Origin: Takakia lepidozioides | Taxonomy: Eukaryota; Streptophyta; Takakiopsida; Takakiales; Takakiaceae | Length of the DNA: 64,000 nucleotides | Direction: 5' to 3' | Assembly (NCBI GenBank): GCA_030704615.1 | Contig: CM060733.1 | Location: 32,488,001 to 32,552,000, forward strand | Part shown: in pieces, positions 56,813-64,000 of the stretch | Layout of the letters: every line of letters starts with the position of its first letter | Numbering within the stretch: the stretch's first letter is position 1 | Notes under the pieces: generated by a model | Told to the model about the DNA's origin: nothing | The model's database searches: none | What the model saw: only the letters and a program-made list of their open reading frames with translations | Translations under genes and position numbers: made by a program

Positions 56813-58248
56813 CTGGTCACTCTGCAAATCCCTCCCTCTCTTAGAAGTGATTGCTTGTGAACTTGCTCTACATCAAACTGTCTTCTGTGCAACCACCAGC
56901 ATGAATTTCCTCCCTGCACTGCACTGCAGCGATCGATGTCGGGCGTTCAAGAAAATCTGCCCCAGAACATAAAACCGTCAGCCTCTCTGACTCTGAAGCT
57001 TCATGGATCTTCTGGAACAATCGACAAGGAGCCAGGAAAGATTGTTGTGGGTGCATTGGAAGATTCAAATGCATCCCTCTCCTACCCTAAACCAGAGCTT
57101 CACTAACACGTGCCCATTGCTGCCCATTTTCATGAAATTTATATGTGCAATTACAAATTAAATTTTAATAATCCTTCAGTCAAATCCCATATATCTGTGC
57201 CACGTGGCTGAGATCCACCGGATACGGTGATACCAACTGATATATTCTCTCGGTGGTAAATTTTCAGAGATTTTGACCTTAAAAAATAGAATATTAAAAT
57301 ATTCTGGTTTGGCGAGAATTTCTTTTCTTTTCTTTTGTTTATTTTTTATCTTTTTATTTGTTTTTTCTCCAAGGAAACACTGCCCCAGCAACTGGGGAAA
57401 ATCCACCCCCTTCCGGGGCATGGAAGGCAAACAGGGCCTGGAACGGAAGGCAGAGAGAGAAGCACAGAGGGATTTGAGCCCCAGACCCACAAGCTAATGC
57501 AACATCCTGATGTGGAAATGTTTTTATTAGCTCCTCTTTATTCTAGCGAAACTAAAATTGAGAAACTAAAAACTTTGCGAAATTTTTTTTAACTGCTCAC
57601 ATAGGCCCTCGCAGCATCACTTAAGAAATAAGTAACACCTATACACAATAAACATGTTACTTTATAGGCGTGGGGTTTCCTCACGTTATGCGAACCGGAT
57701 ACCCCAGAAAACCCCAGAAAAACAAAAATCGTGGTTTTCAGTCCGGCAGTATGGGTTGTTTAAGCCCTAGAAAAGTTATTTTCGCATTGAGAAAATAAAT
57801 CTGAAGGTACTCATATGCATTAACATGTAATTCCTATGACCGTGGTTTGAAAACATTTAACCCCTATGACCACGGGTTTGGCTCACGTGAGCATGCTCAC
57901 GCTGTGCTGACAGGATACCAACCCTTCTCAAGGTAATACCTCCCTCATAATCTTTCTTATTGAACAATTTATGAAAAATAAATGGAGAAATTTTCAGGTT
58001 TATTATGGATAAAAGTAGATTTCATACACGTCTAGCCGTTTGTTTTTATTTGTTGTTGTTTATGTGTGGCTATACAATTTTTGGGTGGGTTTTATATGGA
58101 ATTTCTGAGGGAAAACGATAAGAATAATGTAAGAGCAAGTTTGTGATCTGATGGTACTTTTACCAGGCGAGGTGGGCTCCTCTTGTCAAATCCTCCCCAC
58201 CCCCTTTTACCCAAATTCACTATTACTTATATTAGATGTAGGAGGTAG
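56813..58248. other. Intergenic upstream of HIKESHI, AT-rich
   Basis: The first few hundred bases upstream of 56812 on the minus strand are the likely HIKESHI promoter. The remainder is AT-rich with T-runs near 57320-57370 and has no coding signal. Confidence 0.5.
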
Positions 58249-58570
58249 ACAAGCACCGGTGAAGTAGCCTACTGGTAAGCTAATGGTTGCAAGGCGCCGG
58301 GTTGGATGTTTTATGGGTGGCTCGTGTATCCCGAGCAAGTGTAACCCCGAGTCTGTGTAACCATGGGTATTGTCACCTTGTGTCTGGTGTAACCCCTCTT
58401 AATCCATTTTATACTTAGCCAACTTAGCCAAATTTGGACTTACTCAAATTTCAAAACCAAGTGTGAGTTACACCAAGTAGAGACACTCCTTCCATGTAAC
58501 CAAGTGTAACCCCAAACTGTAACGCCAAGTAGAGTTATACTCCCCGCCGTGTAATCCCAATTTACATGTT
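58249..58570 (+). mobile_element. Possible tRNA-derived SINE with GTGTAACCCC-rich body
   Basis: A box A-like GTAGCCTACTGGTAAGC and a box B-like CCGGGTTGGATG lie 30 bases apart. The body repeats the word GTGTAACCCC and its complement GGGTTACAC-like forms several times between 58.33 and 58.56 kb. No target-site duplication was found, so the limits are approximate. Confidence 0.45.
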
Positions 58571-58730
58571 TCTATGTCTCTCTTGTGATAGGGTGGGAAA
58601 AATATGACATACCAAAAATTGGCATACCATCCTATGAGAGATTGCAGGTGTGCATTATTCCTAATGTGGTCTGATTTTTTTTGGCAGACTTCTTGGAGGG
58701 TAAAGCACACCTATTGTAGACAATCATCAG

Positions 58731-58815
58731 GCCACACCCGAAAATGGGCAGTAGCCGCAAACGAAATGGCTCTTTTGCTATGCCAGCCTTGGCCGGAGTC
58801 ATATCTCTCTCTAGC
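58731..58815 (+). mobile_element. Short SINE-like retroposon with TCTC tail (third copy)
   Basis: An 85-bp insertion with a perfect 10-bp target-site duplication CAATCATCAG (58721-58730 and 58816-58825). It shares GGGCAGTAGCCG, GGCTCTT and GGCCGGAGTC and a TCTC end with the copies at 29.7 and 29.9 kb but is more diverged. Like them it has no tRNA-type promoter boxes. Confidence 0.85.
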
Positions 58816-59092
58816 CAATCATCAGATTTCATCCCATGTAGATGAACTTTAGATGCTCATTCATCTTCTGCCTCTCTTTCTGAGTCAAGAATCATGAAAT
58901 GCAATTAATTATTTTCTTAGTTTTTATTTTTATTTTTCAAAAAGGAAACACCTGGGAGCGACAGCTCACAAATCGGGCCCTTAGTTAGTGATAGGAAAAA
59001 ATAACCTCTTTCACGGTAACCGCGCCATGGAGGCGTATAAATGGGACACCGCCTAGGGAAGGGGGAGAAGAGCATACCATACCCATACCCGT

Positions 59093-59160
59093 CAAGTAGC
59101 AAGATTTTACCCCAGAATCATCTGGTGGCACTCACTGCATTTAACCAACTAAGCTACTGA
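59093..59160 (-). mobile_element. tRNA-like head of a SINE, minus strand
   Basis: On the minus strand TAGCTTAGTTGGTTAAATGC acts as box A and GGGGTAAAATCTT as a damaged box B, the layout of a tRNA with a degraded T loop. It closely resembles the unit at 63.43 kb in its TCAAG-TAGCA-GATT-CCCAGA-TCA-CTGG part, so the two form a family. Confidence 0.6.
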
Positions 59161-59434
59161 CTGTTGCATTTCCATTTTCGTAAATTTCATGGGAATGATA
59201 TCTTTCATATATATATAACGCCATCCAAAGTTAGCGTGTAAATAAGAGCCTCTTCCCCTTGCGGGTACTGCGCCCTTTGGGGGGTGGGCTCTATTATATC
59301 TTGCATGGAAAATGGGGCTGGTTAGACATTTCCAATTCCCTACCAAAATGAGTTTTGCCCATTTGGACCGTTTCCAAGGTCAGATTGAGTGGAGGTCACC
59401 TACTTTGCCAAAGCAATGCAATGTCTCACAAAAT

Positions 59435-59495
59435 AGGAGGATTTGAACCCCAAATCACACACAGTCTACTAGGTATGAAACTGAGCTACCGACGA
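59435..59495 (-). mobile_element. tRNA-like SINE head, minus strand
   Basis: The minus strand has GGTAGCTCAGTTTCATACC (box A) and GGGGTTCAAATCCTCC (good box B). The rest does not fold as a full tRNA, so it is a SINE head or tRNA relic. Confidence 0.55.
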
Positions 59496-59500
59496 TAATC

Positions 59501-60797
59501 GGTATACAGCCCCATTCCCGCTCTTCACCTCAGCTGTCCAATGGCAATACCTAAAGCTAAGTCCCTTGGTTCAAACCCCTGCCCCCTATTTTCAATGACA
59601 TTTCTTTCCCTCTGTCTTCTAGTGAATCCTTGTTTGTAGAAGTCCCATGCACTGATGCCCATCTCAATGAGAGAAGCTTGTCCCCATCAGTCTCTGCCAA
59701 TAGCTTTGTGACATCATCATACTTCATTATTTTCCTATAGAGAGCAGTCTATGTGCAAACAAAATTAGGAAGAGAAAGCCTAAGTGACCATTCAAAATCA
59801 ATAGGCTTCTAAAGGAGGCGTTGATATCCGCTTGGTAATTGTGTGATCGCATAAAGAACATCATAGATAAGATTCATAACATCGGATTGGGGCTACAAAA
59901 AGAGACCCACAACATAGAAAGCTAATATCCCCATATCTTTGTACAGATGTCTCTTTGTGAATTTGTAAAAGCAAAGTGACAAGAATATTCTATGTTTATT
60001 AACCTTATGTTCACTAAGCAAAAACATACTAGGATACCATCCTTAAATGTATCAAATGAAAGTAGAACCTGTTTGTGTCAACAAAAGTTATATAATTCTG
60101 ATGTAGAAGTGATTGCTAGTGCTCTTGGTAGAAGGAAGGTGACTCGACAAAAGAAATCTTACTTGACATTTTGGGTGCATGTATTCAAGTCGACAGAGTC
60201 CTGTTTTCACCCATCTAGCAAACTCTATTAGTTGGATTCTTTCCCAAATTTGGTTCTCTAGCAGAAGTGTTGGAGTAAATATTGTTTTCGATATCATGAT
60301 GTCTATGCTAGTTTGTACACCGTTTATCCAATTCACCAAGTCGATCAGCTTCATCAAGGGCCTCTAGGACACCAACAAAATCGTCTGCATACCGCCAAGT
60401 GCTATTCATTCAAGATAAGCACAAGTTCTTTCAAAGGTACACCAAGTTGAAAGCATATAGTTCAATCGAGAAAAGAAAAACCTCCAAATATTTTAGAAGT
60501 GGGAAATCAATTGCAGAGTACTGCATCGGATACTTTGGATTGTGAAGCCATGCGTAACGACAGGTTGTGCTGAGTAGATAGATTATGCAGTTCGTCAGCT
60601 GGCCACAACTACTCGCCGTTGTATTTGTCATTCTCTATCTGTGCTTCTGGCAAGCAAACAACGCACAGTTTTGGATGCTCACTGTATTATCAGATTATAA
60701 TTTCCCGCTAGTTACTAGGTGCTCCGTTCCTTTGAGCTCCATCAAGAATCGAGACGACTCATTTCGTGGGCAATCTCTCAGACCTATAAGCTATCAT
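59501..60797. other. Intergenic, nothing recognised
   Basis: Short open frames near 60.0-60.6 kb have no domain. There is no visible repeat structure. Confidence 0.45.
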
Positions 60798-60801
60798 TTA
60801 A

Positions 60802-61968
60802 CCCTTAAGTGCCCAAGCGACCCATTCTGGGTCGGTTGGGTTTGCTTAACCAGCCATAACTTCATGTGGATAAGGCTGACTGGGCCTTTTTTGGGCTCAA
60901 TCGATAGAAAATCGGGTCCCCCTTCATATGGCATTGGCCAATTGGTCAATGCCTGAAGGGGTATGGGTCTGGACCAATTGGAAGGGGGCACACTCAGCTT
61001 TTTGAGGCCAATTTGGCCCCCCTAACCTGCCCAAGTTGCTGACATGGCAACTGCGGTCAGGTTAGGGTGACTGAAAAATACCCCATAAAGGTTAGGGCGG
61101 CACGCTCCCCCAAACCCCTTGATTGCCCGGCAAGGGCATGGCGCCCGGCACAGGTCTTGGCATTCCCAGGCCTGGGCCCTAGCCTGAATCGACGGCGATG
61201 GCAGATCCGGCCAACGCCATGCAGGGTGGGCTGGAGGGAGTGTAGCCGCGGTAGAGCTCGGGGGTCGAGAAAAACGCCACGAGGGGTGGGCCAAACCTAG
61301 GGCCGGGGTTTGAGAGGGTTGAGGGTGGAGTGGCCCCCCATGAAAGCAGGGCCGGGTAGTTCCCAAACCCCGTGCCCTTCTGGGCTATGGCTCCAAATAT
61401 CCTAGGCCTGCAGGCTATAACATAGGTGTGCCATTTGAAGTCTTGGGCAGGGAACCTAAAGATGTGAGGGCAATTACCGATTGGTCCCAAACTTTTTTGG
61501 GGATCTCATATGGATGTTCATGACATTTCAACCGGAATTGAACGGCTGAATTTGTTTGTATAATTTTAGGAAGAGATATTTTGGCCTGCCCAAAGCAAAT
61601 GGCATATTTTGACCCCCCAATTTGTCACTACAAAGGAGCCCACTTGAGAACATTTCAGAAAAAACTGAAAAATTATGAGGATGTGTTATCAGGTATGGTA
61701 CAACATTCTTGAGACTCTCAAAAAAAGAGAAATTAAAACTGCCCAAATACGAGCAAAAAACTGCTTTTTTTGGTACCTATTTCTTAGTGAAGAGTTTTTT
61801 TTGTCCCCACTCTACACTTTATAATCTTCTGATCTGGCAGTTGGAATTTGATGAAACTTTTTGTGGCAGGAGGTGGGGGACAGAGAGATTTTCAAGATGA
61901 AAATGTTTTTGTGGGCCAGGGTCATTTTTTTCCACGAGAGGGTGAAAATGAGTCTGGGCACTTGAGGG
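60802..61968. mobile_element. TTAA-flanked non-autonomous DNA transposon, piggyBac-like
   Basis: The 1167-bp element begins CCCTTAAGTGCCCA and ends with the inverted TGGGCACTTGAGGG: 14-bp terminal inverted repeats with one mismatch. It is flanked on both sides by TTAA (60798-60801 and 61969-61972), the duplication diagnostic of piggyBac transposons. A palindromic GACCCATTCTGGGTC follows the left end. The middle (61.08-61.39 kb) is GC-rich. No transposase frame is present, so it is a MITE-type derivative. The superfamily call rests on the TTAA site and the CCC/GGG ends alone. Confidence 0.7.
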
Positions 61969-61972
61969 TTAA

Positions 61973-63424
61973 ACTCATCTGTTCTTATTTAACCCGGCAC
62001 CACCGTCATCTAGAGTTGGAATCTTAGGGGCTTAAAAACTAATATTTGTGCTTTGAGTTGTGTTTATATGAGTAGCACCCAAAATCCTGAGATAAGAGGT
62101 CCTCCAGTAAGGTAACTAGACAGTAGGTTGAGTACTGTCCAGTTATCTACTTCATTGGAAACTTCAAGATGCCCAATGGGTGACATTTCTTATGATATTA
62201 TTAAGTTCCCACTTTCTTCTCCAAAAATGTGCTCAAGAATTCCGTAAACACCAGATGTTCGCGTACTTATTATTCTGTAAGATGGCGGTTAAATTGCATG
62301 ACATTATTGTGCTCTTAAAGACTATTTAATCAGTCTCCATCTTTTTGATGTGAAAGCATTGAGATGATGAGTTCTCATGTCCTCTTGGGTTTCCAAAAGT
62401 GATGCATGAACAGGAACACAAGCATATGGCCGTATGAGGTCACGATCTCTTTCACCGGGGTATGCTCTTAATTTGGATTTTGAGTTGGTTGTCTTGAAAA
62501 TTGGTTACCCTACTCTAAGCCAAATCTAATGTGGGATTTGGCCAATGACTTTGTCTTATGTAAGTTTCCCATTGGGTGTCACTGTGAAGTCCGATTCTAC
62601 TTGAATTAGTAATAGGTTTGAAGCAACTATGTTATGTGAATCGAGATGAAAATGTATCTCATATATTTTTGTTTCATGTGTTGCAAAGCCAATCAAAATA
62701 AACTGTTATCCTCCATGAAAAGCTTTCAAAATGAATTCATTCGATAGTTGTAATATCTAGCACATATAACTGGATCGGATCTTATAAGTTCAGTAATATC
62801 CCTTGGTTCTAATTTGTCAATAAATATATCGACGTTTGGTTTATGGCTTAGTTCACAATTTCTCTTTAGTACTGGTTTTTATTTATTTTCGGCGGTTGTA
62901 AATGTTACGAAAAAAAGTTGGTGGACCGAGTTGACATATCATAGCAGACACTTCTTTGCGTAATCGTTCTAAATGGTCTAGCAATGTTTGATGCCTTACA
63001 ATTCTGTATAGCCTCTAAATCAGACCGAAAAATAATAATTTAATTTAATATAGACACCTCCCCAAGGGAGCCTAAATTATGGTGTCTCTTCACCACAAGG
63101 CTACTGTCTTCCAGCAGACAGAAGAATACTATCTAGATTTGGTTCAATAGCTACGTCGGCTGCTTTTAATGTGAGTCTTGAGTGCAAGTTTCCTTTTCTA
63201 ATATGTATCCAAGATGAAGATAAAACATAGTGTATAAGTATTCTTATTGCTTTAAAAAATATGTTTGGAATACGGGATGCAAAATCATGATTTGTATCTA
63301 ATAATTCCCATTTCACTATTTTATAATATGTTGGTTTTATACGTGACGGTCTTGCAGTCCCAAAAAAAAATTTTGGAAAATGGTACTCTTTACAGTTTCG
63401 ATGGAGAAGATTATACCACACCCG
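61973..63424. other. Intergenic, AT-rich, nothing recognised
   Basis: About 1.45 kb with no coding signal on either strand and no clear repeat. Confidence 0.5.
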
Positions 63425-63492
63425 TCAAGGTAGCAGGATTTGAACCCAGATTCACCTGGGTGGCTCTGAGTGCTCTATCCAACTAAAGATAC
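63425..63492 (-). mobile_element. tRNA-like SINE head or tRNA relic, minus strand
   Basis: The minus strand reads TCTTTAGTTGGATAGAGCAC (box A) and CCCAGGTGAATCTGGGTTCA followed by AATCC (T arm and box B). The T stem pairs well but no acceptor stem closes it. It shares sequence with the unit at 59.09 kb and is therefore more likely a SINE than a tRNA gene. Confidence 0.6.
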
Positions 63493-63836
63493 AGACCGGT
63501 GGTCACGCTATTGTTAAGTTAAAGAAATGACTGTAAAACAAAACATTATGGACCAAATTAGGAATACAAGAGATTTTGACTGAGTGACTTGAAAGGTGCC
63601 ACTTGGCAAGCGGGGGTGCGTGATATATGAAATCAGACCCCACAGTCGATAAGGGTCTAGTCGTGTAGTCGAGGTGCAGGCAGGTCCGAGCTTGCGAGCT
63701 ATGGATTCTCTGCTGCCCTGCTCCTACTAGACCATGCCAGTGGGTGCGAGATAAAGAAAGAAAGGAAGAGGGAGGGGGACAGCAATCGAAGGGGAGAGGG
63801 AGGAGGGATTGGGAAGGGGGCCACAAGAAGTGGCCC
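63493..63836. promoter_or_regulatory. Upstream region and 5' leader of the EIL gene
   Basis: About 340 bases lie between the SINE relic and the EIL start codon. The last 90 are strongly purine-rich (GAAAGAAAGGAAGAGGGAGG) and are the likely 5' UTR. The start context GGCCCATGGA is favourable. No TATA box could be assigned. Confidence 0.4.
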
Positions 63837-64000
63837 ATGGATCACAGTGAGGAGCTGGAGTATGGGGGAAACTTGGATGTGGGAGAGTTTATGGGAGATG
63901 AAGGAGATGGGTTGCAGGACGATGAGCTGAGTGATGACGATATTGATGTGGACGAGCTTGAGAAGAGAATATGGCGGGACAGGTTGCGGCTGAAGCGAAT
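63837..64000 (+). CDS. EIN3/EIL ethylene-response transcription factor, N-terminus (cut by window end)
   Basis: EIN3 and EIL proteins are nuclear transcription factors that act at the end of the ethylene pathway and bind EBS promoter elements. ATG at 63837 opens MDHSEELEYGGNLDVGEFMG, an acidic leader. It runs into DDELSDDDIDVDELEKRIWR and DRLRLKR at the window edge. The string DDDIDVDELEKRIWRDRLRL is the first conserved block of the family, just ahead of the DNA-binding domain. Only 54 codons are visible; the remaining several hundred residues lie beyond 64000. The lack of a preceding exon signal and the position of the conserved block make this the true N-terminus. Confidence 0.92.
   Translation, partial: MDHSEELEYGGNLDVGEFMGDEGDGLQDDELSDDDIDVDELEKRIWRDRLRLKR

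Overview
This window is nuclear DNA of a land plant. It has spliced genes with GT-AG introns, plant-specific families (a PMT-type pectin methyltransferase-like protein, PLS/DYW pentatricopeptide proteins, PDF motifs of organellar single-stranded DNA-binding proteins, an EIN3/EIL transcription factor) and abundant LINE, SINE, copia and DNA-transposon debris in long gene-poor stretches. The large number of nearly identical long PLS-DYW PPR copies and the loose gene spacing fit a seed-free vascular plant (fern or lycophyte) better than a compact angiosperm. That placement is inference, not proof.

Layout. 1-4.8 kb: degenerate repeats and anonymous DNA. 4.8-9.2 kb: a seven-exon PMT gene (+) rebuilt to 635 aa. 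9.9-14.4 kb: repeats, a 5'-truncated LINE (-) and an orphan retroelement C-terminus. 14.9-18.5 kb: a complete six-exon APC8/CDC23 gene (+, 578 aa) with a LINE tail in its last intron. 19.5-20.6 kb: a frameshifted Myb/SANT-like ORF. 21.3-26.1 kb: exons of OSB-type PDF motifs running in frame into a PPR gene, followed by a decayed second copy of the same cassette. 27.5 kb: tRNA-Pro(UGG). 27.9 kb: an RBM22/SLT11-like pseudogene. 28.9-30.2 kb: a copia remnant and a tandem duplication carrying a SINE. 32.3-35.5 kb: an intact DYW-class PPR gene (-). 35.6-36.6 kb: PPR fragments in both orientations. 38.1-42.1 kb: a third PDF-PPR cassette with a decayed DYW tail. 42.9-44.6 kb: a copia gag-protease-integrase remnant (-). 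45.0-46.7 kb: a broken duplicate of the gene at 52.6 kb. 49.2-50.6 kb: an intronless, truncated SIN3-like corepressor ORF with a 14-residue acidic repeat, flanked by LINE fragments in inverted orientation. 52.6-53.3 kb: an acidic protein with three SUMO-interaction-like motifs. 54.7-56.8 kb: a two-exon HIKESHI-like gene (-, 189 aa). 57-63.8 kb: tRNA-derived SINEs and a 1.17 kb TTAA-flanked element resembling a piggyBac MITE. 63.8 kb to the end: the first 54 codons of an EIN3/EIL gene.

How the genes relate. PMT (Golgi), APC8 (cell cycle), HIKESHI (HSP70 nuclear import) and EIL (ethylene signalling) are unrelated single-copy neighbours. The accessory part is the interesting one. A PDF-motif/PPR cassette was copied at genomic level (introns included) at least three times and shows graded loss of the DYW deaminase active site. 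A SIN3-like ORF and a SIM-rich protein, both of which point to chromatin repression, lie 2 kb apart in transposon-rich DNA. All homology calls come from motif recognition by eye; no database search was run.
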